Source of the DNA: an uncultured Candidatus Melainabacteria bacterium
GTDB lineage: Bacteria > Cyanobacteriota > Vampirovibrionia > Gastranaerophilales > Gastranaerophilaceae
Assembly: GCA_946055575.1 (NCBI GenBank)
Contig: CAMGGL010000005.1
Span: forward strand, 1-39,506
Direction of reading: 5' to 3'
DNA length: 39,506 nt
The notes under the pieces were generated by a model, which worked only from the letters and a program-made list of their open reading frames with translations, had not been told where the DNA came from and did not search any database. Positions 8,819-15,834 of the stretch are shown one piece after another (the first letter of the stretch is position 1; every line of letters starts with the position of its first letter). A program made the position numbers and the translations under genes.

Positions 8819-9256
8819 ATGGATTTTATGGATATTGCTATATCTGAGGCTAAAAAGTCCGGCGGTGATATCCCTGTTGGAGCGGTGATAGTCAAGGATG
8901 GACAGGTAATATCCAAAGCTTTTAATACTCGGGAAAAAGATTGTGATGTGACATCTCATGCCGAAATTTTGGCAATAAGACAAGCTGAAAAAATCTTGAG
9001 CAATTGGAGATTGGATGATTGTGATATTTATGTAACATTAGAACCTTGCCCGATGTGCGGGTGGGCAATTTTGCAGTCAAGGATAAAAAATGTTTATTTT
9101 GGCAGTTATGATTTAAATTACGGAGCATTTTCTTCCGGTTGTGATTTGTGTAAATTCTCTCAATATAAACCAAATGTATATGGAGGAATAAAAGAAAATA
9201 CTTGTAATCTTATGCTGGAAAATTATTTTAGCAATTTGCGTATAAAAAATGAATAA
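8819..9256 (+). CDS. tadA: tRNA-specific adenosine deaminase
   Basis: Zinc-dependent deaminase converting A34 to inosine in the anticodon of tRNA-Arg(ACG). At 145 aa it matches TadA length. Zinc ligands and catalytic residue: His47 and Glu49 of SHAEI, then Cys77 and Cys80 of EPCPMCGWAI. IPVGAVIVKDG and the aromatic-rich YFGSYDLNYGAFSSG segment are also TadA-like. ATG 8819 follows directly on the kinase stop, with GAGGAAGA as ribosome binding site inside the kinase gene, so translation is probably coupled. A different nucleoside deaminase cannot be fully excluded, but no other tadA candidate is in view. Confidence 0.9.
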   Translation: MDFMDIAISEAKKSGGDIPVGAVIVKDGQVISKAFNTREKDCDVTSHAEILAIRQAEKILSNWRLDDCDIYVTLEPCPMCGWAILQSRIKNVYFGSYDLNYGAFSSGCDLCKFSQYKPNVYGGIKENTCNLMLENYFSNLRIKNE

Positions 9257-9292
9257 ATCATCTAAATGCTTTATTATATATTATCGTTAGTT

Positions 9293-9301
9293 TGGTATAA
9301 T
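9293..9301 (+). promoter_or_regulatory. Extended -10 promoter, leaderless geometry
   Basis: TG-G-TATAAT (9293-9301) followed by AAATTT and ATG 9308. There is no Shine-Dalgarno in front of 9308 or of the earlier ATG 9266. The box lies inside the longer ORF and so supports 9308 as the start. Confidence 0.6.
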
Positions 9302-9307
9302 AAATTT

Positions 9308-10522
9308 ATGTTTGATATATCATCACCAACAACGTACATTCCGACAATATTTTTAACTTTAGTTGCCGTGTTTGTTACCATATTGCATAAAGAGGCAAAG
9401 CATCTCACTCACGAAACTACGAGGGGGTTGCCTTATTATGATGAAATTGAAACTTCTATGGGTTATATAAATCGTTGTATACACGAAGATGGCAGGTTTG
9501 AGTATCGTAAAAATGTTGATTCTGAAATAAGATATGACAATAAGACTTACAATTCATTAAGACATGCAGGTACTTTGTATTCCATGTATATGTATGAAAA
9601 ACAAGGCTTAGTGAACAAATATCATGAAGAACGAATAAAAGCTTCAAGATATTTTGTAGAGAACTATGTAAAGAAATTAGAAGAAGGTCGATATGTTGTT
9701 GTATCTTTGCCGGAGGAAGAAAATTTGAATTTTCCTATGGCAAAATCGGGTGCGGCAGGTGTGGCGTTATGTGCGTTATCAAATTTAACGGATGAAGATT
9801 TTGTGACGGAAGAAATGTTACACGGGCTTGGTGATTTTATATTGTCTATGCAGAGTGAAGAAGGTAATATTTACGCGTATTACAATCTTGAAACTAAAGA
9901 AATAAATAAAGAGGCTGAGGCGTTATATTATCCGGGTGAGGCTGCTGCAGGTTTGATGTATTTGTACGAAGTTGATAAACAGGATAAATGGCTCGAGGCT
10001 GCGAAAAAAATTCTTTTATATTTAGCTAAGTCGCGAAAGCCATTGGAATTTGATATCCCGTTTGATCATTGGTCAGCATTAGCTATAGAGAAGTTGTTTG
10101 AGGCAGGTTTAGTTACGCCGGAAGAACGAGTTACATTGAGAAATTATTGTGAGCAGATGGCTATTCCGACATTAAGTAATCAGATTACGAATAAAAATAA
10201 CAGTTATTTTGGTGCATTTAAGGATAATATCCGACCTTGCAGTTTGGGAACGATAATGGAGGGTTTGGCATCAATCTATTATTGTACGGATAGTGACAGT
10301 TTAAGGCAGATTATCCATAAATCGCTCTCAATTGGTAATATGTTTTTGAACAAAGTTCAGGTCAAGACTGGAGAGCAGGCAGGCGGTTTGCCAAATTCTG
10401 CCAATTGGGTAAGACAGGGAGTAAGCCCGAATGCAAGTGTGATAAGGATAGATAACGTACAGCATGTTGTGCTTGGGTGGTTAAAGTATCAACAGATAGC
10501 AAAACTTACTGGCAAGTATTAA
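9308..10522 (+). CDS. Membrane-anchored alpha/alpha-barrel-like protein of unknown function
   Basis: 404 aa from ATG 9308 (the ORF track gives 418 aa from 9266). One N-terminal hydrophobic helix (YIPTIFLTLVAVFVTIL) is followed by a mostly helical domain of repeated helix pairs. Phrases such as DGRFEY, SLRHAGTLYSMYMYE and YYPGEAAAGLMYLYEV resemble six-hairpin glycosidase/epimerase-type (alpha/alpha)6 folds. No catalytic signature can be named, so I do not assign an activity; a role on cell-envelope polysaccharide is a guess. I prefer start 9308 because a TATAAT sits exactly six bases upstream. The last 17 bases overlap the convergent GGDEF gene. Confidence 0.75.
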   Translation: MFDISSPTTYIPTIFLTLVAVFVTILHKEAKHLTHETTRGLPYYDEIETSMGYINRCIHEDGRFEYRKNVDSEIRYDNKTYNSLRHAGTLYSMYMYEKQGLVNKYHEERIKASRYFVENYVKKLEEGRYVVVSLPEEENLNFPMAKSGAAGVALCALSNLTDEDFVTEEMLHGLGDFILSMQSEEGNIYAYYNLETKEINKEAEALYYPGEAAAGLMYLYEVDKQDKWLEAAKKILLYLAKSRKPLEFDIPFDHWSALAIEKLFEAGLVTPEERVTLRNYCEQMAIPTLSNQITNKNNSYFGAFKDNIRPCSLGTIMEGLASIYYCTDSDSLRQIIHKSLSIGNMFLNKVQVKTGEQAGGLPNSANWVRQGVSPNASVIRIDNVQHVVLGWLKYQQIAKLTGKY

Positions 10523-11168
10523 ATACTGTTTGATTTCTTCCGGCATTTTTTGCTTTGTATAGAGCCTCATCAGTTAATTTAAGCAAATCTTCTTTTGTTT
10601 TGATTTCTGAATTGTGCTGGCATGCGCCTATACTGACTGTGATGTGAATATTTTGATTATTGTAGTTGAGATATAGGGTTTCGATAGTTTTTCTAAAACG
10701 CTCAAGCGGGATTTTTGCCTGATTAATATCGGTTTCGGTGAGGATTACGACAAATTCTTCTCCGCCGTATCTGAAAACTGTATCGGTTTTTCTAAAGGTT
10801 TGCAGAGCTGCATTAGCGACTTGCTTAAGGATAAAATCTCCGCATTGATGTCCGTATGTGTCGTTTACAGCTTTGAAACGGTCTATGTCAAACATAACAA
10901 GGGTGAGGTTGTTTTTGTAGCGTTGGGTTCTAAGAAATTCTTTTTCGAAAGAGCTTTCAAAATACCTGCGATTGGCAAGTCCGGTCAATTCATCCGTCAT
11001 AGAGAGGTATTTAGTTCTTGTGTAGACGTAATTTATTTGTTTAAGCACTTCGATCTTATTTTCTTCGGGTACGTCAAAGTTTCTGATAATATCCTGAATG
11101 TTAGCCTGAATTTCATCAAGTACATTTTCGGGAATAGAGAATTCCAAATCTTCTAAATTTTCAACCAT
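10506..11168 (-). CDS. GGDEF-domain diguanylate cyclase
   Basis: Predicted to make cyclic-di-GMP from two GTP, 220 aa, cytoplasmic. Residues 1-55 form a helical region without a recognisable sensor. The GGDEF domain begins at TDELTGLANRR, and the active site is YGGEEFVVIL (GGEEF variant, normally active). RKTD lies five residues before GGEEF, matching the RxxD inhibitory I-site, so product inhibition is expected. GAGGAGC precedes the ATG. There is no EAL domain and no membrane segment. Its 3' end overlaps the convergent gene by 17 bases, leaving no room for a terminator. The N-terminal part may bind a partner or dimerise. Confidence 0.93.
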   Translation of the reverse strand: MVENLEDLEFSIPENVLDEIQANIQDIIRNFDVPEENKIEVLKQINYVYTRTKYLSMTDELTGLANRRYFESSFEKEFLRTQRYKNNLTLVMFDIDRFKAVNDTYGHQCGDFILKQVANAALQTFRKTDTVFRYGGEEFVVILTETDINQAKIPLERFRKTIETLYLNYNNQNIHITVSIGACQHNSEIKTKEDLLKLTDEALYKAKNAGRNQTVFNTCQ

Positions 11169-11288
11169 AAAGCTCCTCAGATTAAGTTTATCATAAAAAT
11201 ATTACGCTAACTATTACGAATATAAAGACGGCAGCTTGGAGAAAAACTTTAATAAATATGACAAAAAGTTTACAAAATAATGTTTTAA

Positions 11289-11400
11289 TTTTCCCTCTCC
11301 TAAGAAAGGAGAGGGAAAGGGTGAGGTCTGGTCAAGGTTGAGCAAATCTGTCATCCTGAAACAAGTTCAGGATGACACAAGTGTTTGAAGGATGACATAT
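11289..11400. repeat. Palindromic repeat cluster R1
   Basis: The 330-base gap between the GGDEF gene and prepilin A has no gene. It holds a stem-loop (TTCCCTCTCCT / AGGAGAGGGAA, 11291-11317) and a perfect 12-bp palindromic unit, TGTCATCCTGAA - ACAAG - TTCAGGATGACA (11349-11377). The phrase GGTGAGGTCTGGTC recurs inverted near 14205-14220. From about 11352 onward the sequence also matches the flank of prepilin B in inverted orientation. Confidence 0.85.
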
Positions 11401-11412
11401 TTGGTAGAGAAA

Positions 11413-11440
11413 GGGGCGTGGAAGGTGAATTCCACGCCCC
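11413..11440 (-). terminator. Terminator hairpin of prepilin A
   Basis: Perfect 10-bp stem GGGGCGTGGA / TCCACGCCCC with an 8-base loop; on the minus strand it is followed by TTTCTCT. A smaller hairpin, AGTGAT / ATCACT (11460-11476), lies between it and the stop codon. Both are duplicated after prepilin B. Confidence 0.8.
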
Positions 11441-11496
11441 AATAATGTAAAGCGTACCAAGTGATTCGGTATCACTCGGCATATTTAAAAGAAAGT

Positions 11497-12324
11497 CTAT
11501 TTACTAGATGTCAACACGTATTTTGCTGCAGCTGATGCAGGTTCAACAGTCGCATCGTGGAATACAATCGGGAATACATCTGTCATGTGATTAGCATCAT
11601 TTTTAACTGTGCATGGAGCTTCAACCTTCGTAGCATCTTTTGCGCTATCACTGCAAGAAACTTCTTTATTTGGTAATGTCGCACCATTTACATCAATAAA
11701 TCCGGTACAATCACCTAGACCTCCCGTAAGTTTTCCGTCCTTATCATATACTACGCTATTACCTGCTTTATTTATGATCTCACCAGTTAATTGAGAACCT
11801 ATTGCTAATTCACATCCTGAAGCTTTGCTATTAAACCCAACTATAGAACCATCTGCTAACGTATAAGTAATTGTATTAGCTAAAGCTAAACCGTTTGCCA
11901 ACGTCCCACCAGCAGCAGGAGAAACCCAAGTATAATTTTCTTCTTTACCATTCGCGTTCCTCTTAATATTAGATGCGGCGCCCATATAAGTTTGACCTGT
12001 CAATGTGCCATTAAAAATCGCACAAAATGTCATAGCTTTTTCAGGATGATCTGACGCACCATTTATACATGCATTCTTACCTGTTGTTTTACCATCTGAG
12101 TCTTTGATCTCTGTACCTGTAGTACCTGCATAGTCAAAGTCATACTGAGCTTGTGCCATCAAACCTGCCTGGTTCAATGTTGATACTGTCTTTTTAAATT
12201 GTGATCTGAATTTTGCGCCATTAGTGTTTGCAATCAACGTAGGGATAGTCATTGCGGCAACTACACCGATAATACCCAATGTGATCAACACTTCCGCCAA
12301 AGTAAAGCCGAATCTTTTTGTCAT
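11497..12324 (-). CDS. Prepilin-type (pseudopilin) protein, paralogue A
   Basis: 275 aa. A short basic leader MTKRFG precedes FTLAEVLITLGIIGVVAAMT, a class III prepilin-peptidase site: cleavage and N-methylation after Gly6, Glu at +5, then the hydrophobic helix. The product should assemble into, or be secreted through, a type IV pilus/type II-like system at the inner membrane. After a conserved segment to about residue 65, the middle is divergent. The end returns to a conserved HMTDVFPIVFHDATVEPAS...KYVLTSSK. IDVNG before a cysteine pair resembles the C-terminal DVNG motif of many pseudopilins. AAAGAAAGGAT precedes the ATG. At nucleotide level both ends are almost identical to prepilin B at 34810. 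No pilus assembly genes are in the window. Confidence 0.9.
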   Translation of the reverse strand: MTKRFGFTLAEVLITLGIIGVVAAMTIPTLIANTNGAKFRSQFKKTVSTLNQAGLMAQAQYDFDYAGTTGTEIKDSDGKTTGKNACINGASDHPEKAMTFCAIFNGTLTGQTYMGAASNIKRNANGKEENYTWVSPAAGGTLANGLALANTITYTLADGSIVGFNSKASGCELAIGSQLTGEIINKAGNSVVYDKDGKLTGGLGDCTGFIDVNGATLPNKEVSCSDSAKDATKVEAPCTVKNDANHMTDVFPIVFHDATVEPASAAAKYVLTSSK

Positions 12325-12417
12325 AACTCTTTATCCTTTCTTTTTAATAACTCTTGTTATCTCAACCCAACTATTTGATTAATACTTATGGATTAATGAC
12401 AACTTCCTATATTCATG

Positions 12418-12443
12418 TTGACATATCATGCCAAGTTTGTCAA
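12418..12443. promoter_or_regulatory. Operator-like inverted repeat between prepilin A and the XRE gene
   Basis: TTGACA (12418-12423) and TGTCAA (12438-12443) are inverted arms 14 bases apart. On the minus strand TTGGCA (12434-12429), 17 bases, then TATAGG (12411-12406) is a plausible weak prepilin A promoter that the arms straddle. Repression by the neighbouring XRE protein is an inference. Confidence 0.4.
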
Positions 12444-12513
12444 GTGTAATTGTTATAAAAAACCATATTTTATTTGTATGATTAAGTGTATTGTATATAT
12501 AAGAAGGTTATTT

Positions 12514-12837
12514 ATGGCAATACTCAGCAAATTATTAGGACAAAGAATTAAAGAACTCAGAAAGCGCAACGGGATTACTCAAGCGGTTCTTGCAGAAATT
12601 ATAGGAATGGAAACTACTAACCTTTGCAAGCTCGAAAACGGCGGCCAGCTGCCAAAAGAAGAAAATATAGAAAAAATTGCCAAAGCATTAAAAGTTAACA
12701 TAAAAGAATTGTTTGATTTTGGACACATGAAATCTAAAATCGCACTCCAAGATGAATTGATAGAAATTATACAAACAGCCGGAAGAAAAGAACTTGAACT
12801 GTATTACAAACTGATTATGGCAACAAAAGAAGCCTAA
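12514..12837 (+). CDS. XRE-family helix-turn-helix regulator A
   Basis: 107 aa, a small DNA-binding protein of the Cro/C1 type. Residues 8-65 form the HTH domain (LGQRIKELRKRNGITQAVLAEIIGM...LCKLENG), followed by a short helical tail that probably dimerises. The ORF track starts at 12415, but ATG 12514 has AAGAAGG six bases upstream and starts right before the domain. It lies between prepilin A, transcribed away from it, and prepilin C, 88 bases downstream on the same strand. It is a paralogue of the XRE gene at 34282-34602, which sits in the same divergent position beside prepilin B. Confidence 0.88.
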   Translation: MAILSKLLGQRIKELRKRNGITQAVLAEIIGMETTNLCKLENGGQLPKEENIEKIAKALKVNIKELFDFGHMKSKIALQDELIEIIQTAGRKELELYYKLIMATKEA

Positions 12838-12925
12838 AAGGGTTGAAACTATCCGTCAGATAAGTTATAATATTATTGGAAGTTATTTAAGTTCAGCTAT
12901 CCTAAATGAACATGAAAGGAAAAAT

Positions 12926-13678
12926 ATGGCAGAGATATCAGAGCGCAAGCTCGGGTTTACGTTGGCGGAAGTGTTAATCACTCTCGGGATTATCGGTGTG
13001 GTCGCAGCTATGACAATACCTACATTGATTGCAAACACTAACGGAGCAAAATTCCGTTCGCAGTTTAAAAAGACATTATCAACCTTAAACCAAGCAGGTT
13101 TGATGGCGCAAGCTCAGTATGATTTTGATTATGCCGGAACTACTGCCTCCTGCATTGATGCCTCAGTCGACGGCACAACCGGTGCTCAGCAAAAGCCTGA
13201 TTCTGTTATGTCTATCTGTTCTTTGTTTAACGGAACACTCACAGGTCAAACGTACGTGGGGTCTGTAAACAATTTAAAACGCAACAATAACGGAGCTGAA
13301 GCAGATTATACAATAACTTCTGTCACGCTTCCGGCTACAGCTACAGGGTTCTACGCTTACACTCTCGCAGACGGTGCAATCGTAGCCTTTAGTCGTGCTG
13401 CAATCGGTTGTAAGCTTCCTGTCGGGCAACCACTTACAGATACTTACATGGAAGCTAACCTTGCAAGTTGTATCGGGTATATTGATGTAAACGGAGTAAC
13501 TCTCCCGAACAAAGAGGTCACCTGCTCCTCAGGTGATACCTCTCACGCCGTCCAAACTCCGTGTGTTGTTAAAAACGACGCAACACATATGACTGATATC
13601 TTCCCGATTGTGTTCCACGATGCAACCGTTGAACCTGCAACCAATGCTGCTAAATATGTTTTGTCATCCGCTAAATAA
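12926..13678 (+). CDS. Prepilin-type (pseudopilin) protein, paralogue C
   Basis: 250 aa, with leader MAEISERKLG then FTLAEVLITLGIIGVVAAMT, a prepilin-peptidase cleavage and methylation site. The N-terminal ~65 residues are nearly identical in protein to prepilins A and B, but the DNA differs at many synonymous positions (for example CTCGGGTTTACGTTGGCG), so this copy is older. The middle is shorter and different; the C-terminus again reads HMTDIFPIVFHDATVEPA. CIGYIDVNG is conserved. AAAGGAA precedes the ATG. It follows the XRE gene on the same strand and may share its transcript. It lacks the GGGGCGTGGA terminator of A and B and has its own. Confidence 0.9.
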   Translation: MAEISERKLGFTLAEVLITLGIIGVVAAMTIPTLIANTNGAKFRSQFKKTLSTLNQAGLMAQAQYDFDYAGTTASCIDASVDGTTGAQQKPDSVMSICSLFNGTLTGQTYVGSVNNLKRNNNGAEADYTITSVTLPATATGFYAYTLADGAIVAFSRAAIGCKLPVGQPLTDTYMEANLASCIGYIDVNGVTLPNKEVTCSSGDTSHAVQTPCVVKNDATHMTDIFPIVFHDATVEPATNAAKYVLSSAK

Positions 13679-13693
13679 GATTATTATATAATT

Positions 13694-13718
13694 CGGGCGC
13701 ACTTGCGCCCTTGTTTGT
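13694..13718 (+). terminator. Terminator after prepilin C
   Basis: GGGCGC - ACTT - GCGCCC followed by TTGTTTGTT, 17 bases after the stop codon. Confidence 0.8.
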
Positions 13719-13719
13719 T

Positions 13720-13849
13720 ATGTGTGGAATTATTGTTTTTTGTGGCGTTTGGTAGGAAAATTTTGGATTGATTTTTTTGTTTTTTTGAGGTGGTTTTAAG
13801 GGGTATGTGGTTGTTTTAGATGTTTTGTGGTGGTTTTGTGGTGGCGGGT
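13720..13849. other. T/G-rich, nearly C-free tract
   Basis: About 130 bases of almost pure T and G with some A and only two or so C on the plus strand, with many GG and GGGG runs. There is no ORF on either strand. It separates the prepilin C terminator from a repeat cluster. The function is unknown. Confidence 0.6.
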
Positions 13850-13875
13850 ATTAATATATTGATTAATATATTAAT
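13850..13875. repeat. A/T-only palindrome
   Basis: ATTAATATATT - GATT - AATATATTAAT, a perfect 11-bp inverted repeat directly after the T/G-rich tract. It could be a protein-binding site or a cruciform; nothing shows which. Confidence 0.6.
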
Positions 13876-13881
13876 GTACTT

Positions 13882-14240
13882 AACACATGTGTCACTCTGA
13901 ACAAGCTGAGCAGAGGATGAAAGCGTCAGTGTATCCGTTTAATGCGAGGCGCGTTTCAGGGTCTATTATGCGCAAAGGTTGAACGAGCATGTCATCCTGA
14001 ACTTGTTTCAGGGTCTTGCTGTTGGTGAGGTTTGCTATGGTTTAAGATCCTGAACAAAACAAAATCTACGCAGCTTCGCCGCTTGATTTTTAGTTTTTTC
14101 AGGATGACATGTGTGTTTGACCCTTTGTTTTCCTTATATTGTCATGCTGAATTTGTTTTAGCATCAATAACAAGTCAAAGGCACTCAGACCTCAAGGCTA
14201 AACCCTGACCAGACCTCACCTTAGCTCTCTACTATCTTTG
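13882..14240. repeat. Palindromic repeat cluster R2
   Basis: No gene. It contains an element (13888-13965) with CTGAACAAGCTGAGCAGAGG and AATGCGAGGCGCG that recurs inverted near 36133-36196. It also contains a composite element (13990-14109) with termini TGTCATCC...GGATGACA and internal GTTGGTGAGGTTTGCTATGG, related to elements in R3 and R4. Within this second element another palindromic sequence (AAAACAAAATC...GATTTTTAG) interrupts the right-hand hairpin. The rest up to the next gene shows no clear feature. Confidence 0.8.
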
Positions 14241-14404
14241 CTGAGGGGAATACTTTCCTCTCTTTCAATGATTACCTCATGTCTTAATATTAATCTCTTA
14301 ACTCAAAATCATTACAAAATGTAAAGTTATTCAATATTCTATTCAAGATTTGGCAATTTTTGACTTCTCATTTCCTTTATAACTATAAGGTAGAAGGTAA
14401 ATGT

Positions 14405-15721
14405 ATGATTATTAATTCTGGTATTATCAACAAAGCGTCAAAATTATTTGTTAAATCATTAGGGTCAGCAGTCCAAGAAGGTGCTGTTCTTAAATCAGGC
14501 AAGCATCTTGCCGTGACTGCGCCTGTCAGTTCCAGGTCTTATGACTATTTTGAAGGTGTAGGTAAAAAAGGACATTTTATAAGGTATGCATTTAAAAACG
14601 AAGAAGGTAAAACTATTCAACATTATACTCGTTATGTAGCTGATGATGGTAAGGTGAAAGATGTTATTACGAATTTTGCACATAATAACCCAACATATAG
14701 CTCAAAAAGAACAACAATAAATGCTGGAACTTTAACCGACGGCGATAAATTTATCCCAAGTGGTGAAGTTGAAGATATTTATACATCGTCAATGCTGTTT
14801 CAAAATCTTAATGGAGAACTATTAGTTTCAAAATCTTTCGTCGATGAACTTGGCGATAAAACTTTTGGTGGCTTTGAGATGCTTAGAGCAGGTAAAAAAC
14901 CAATTGGTTTTAATTATGAATTTAAATGGGATGGCTCACCTACTGAGATTAAATACAAAGGAATTAAGCACAAACTTGATTTGAACGATACAGAAATGGC
15001 ATATCTCCCATTCTGTCCTAGAGAATTTATTGTGGCAACTAAAGACGGTCAACAATTTATTTTATCAAGTGATTTCATTGATGGTAAAATACCTGAAAAA
15101 ATCGGACTTACTCAAATTATTCAAGAAAAGTTGCATAATATTGAAGGGGTTATGCCAAGAGCTAAGTCCGTAAAAATGGAAGATTTGCACCTTGTTAAAA
15201 CAAGCGACAAATCACTCGAAGAATTAAAACAATCCGGAATGATTCCGCACGGTGAACAATTGGGTAACGGTCAAATAAATCTCGTTACCGATATCCCATC
15301 AAATTCTGACGGTGTCGTTATTTTAGATTTAATGGCTCATGAAATGCAGCACGGTGCCGATACAATAACCATGTATCGCGGCGGAGAAGAAGCTTTTAAA
15401 GAAGCCTTAAAACGTGTTGGAATAATGACTGAAGAATATAATAAATTACACGAAAATGAATTTAAAGATTTAGATGGCGCTGCTTATATTAAAAAAGTTA
15501 TTTCAAAATTGGGTTTATTTAAAAAAGGTACTCCTGAATATAATCAGGCTGTAGATTTGTATGAAATGAACATACGTCAGCCTGTTATTGCAGATATGAC
15601 CCAAGCTCAGCATGATATGTTTCCTCTTGAAGTCAGGGCAATTGAAAGAGAAAAACAACAAATGACCTTTTTTAATCAAATTTGCCAAAAAATAACAAAC
15701 TTTTTAGTAGGTAATTTATAA
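14405..15721 (+). CDS. Hypothetical protein with HExxH metallopeptidase motif
   Basis: 438 aa from ATG 14405, which has AGAAGG seven bases upstream; the ORF track starts 15 codons earlier without one. There is no signal peptide or membrane helix. The N-terminal two thirds are unrecognised. The C-terminal part has LMAHEMQHGAD with His312, Glu313 and His316, a zinc-peptidase (zincin) signature. It is followed some 90 residues later by PLEVRAIERE, whose glutamate could be the third ligand, as in other HExxH...E peptidases. Substrate and location are unknown. It lies downstream of a repeat cluster, next to a sugar transporter, with no obvious operon partner. Confidence 0.75.
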   Translation: MIINSGIINKASKLFVKSLGSAVQEGAVLKSGKHLAVTAPVSSRSYDYFEGVGKKGHFIRYAFKNEEGKTIQHYTRYVADDGKVKDVITNFAHNNPTYSSKRTTINAGTLTDGDKFIPSGEVEDIYTSSMLFQNLNGELLVSKSFVDELGDKTFGGFEMLRAGKKPIGFNYEFKWDGSPTEIKYKGIKHKLDLNDTEMAYLPFCPREFIVATKDGQQFILSSDFIDGKIPEKIGLTQIIQEKLHNIEGVMPRAKSVKMEDLHLVKTSDKSLEELKQSGMIPHGEQLGNGQINLVTDIPSNSDGVVILDLMAHEMQHGADTITMYRGGEEAFKEALKRVGIMTEEYNKLHENEFKDLDGAAYIKKVISKLGLFKKGTPEYNQAVDLYEMNIRQPVIADMTQAQHDMFPLEVRAIEREKQQMTFFNQICQKITNFLVGNL

Positions 15722-15770
15722 TAATTCCGAAAAATTTGTTTATACTGTATAGCTTTTATAATTTTATCAC

Positions 15771-15799
15771 TTGGTAAAATTTCGAAAATGTGTTATTAT
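15771..15799 (+). promoter_or_regulatory. Promoter of the sugar symporter gene
   Basis: TTGGTA (15771-15776), 17-base spacer, TATTAT (15794-15799) preceded by TGT (extended -10). It lies 35 bases before ATG 15835. Confidence 0.5.
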
Positions 15800-15834
15800 T
15801 ATAATAGGTGATTGTTTATTATAGGAGTTATAGT

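Noticed and set aside
8533-8983. Minus-strand ORFs over the kinase/tadA junction
   Set aside because: They overlap two well-supported genes and show no family features or ribosome binding sites.
12415-12513. Longer N-terminus of XRE regulator A
   Set aside because: The added 33 residues precede the HTH domain, overlap the operator-like region and lack a ribosome binding site; ATG 12514 has AAGAAGG.
13678-14404. A hidden small gene or RNA between prepilin C and the metallopeptidase gene
   Set aside because: No ORF with a ribosome binding site and no tRNA-like or riboswitch-like fold could be recognised; the stretch is accounted for by the T/G tract and repeats.
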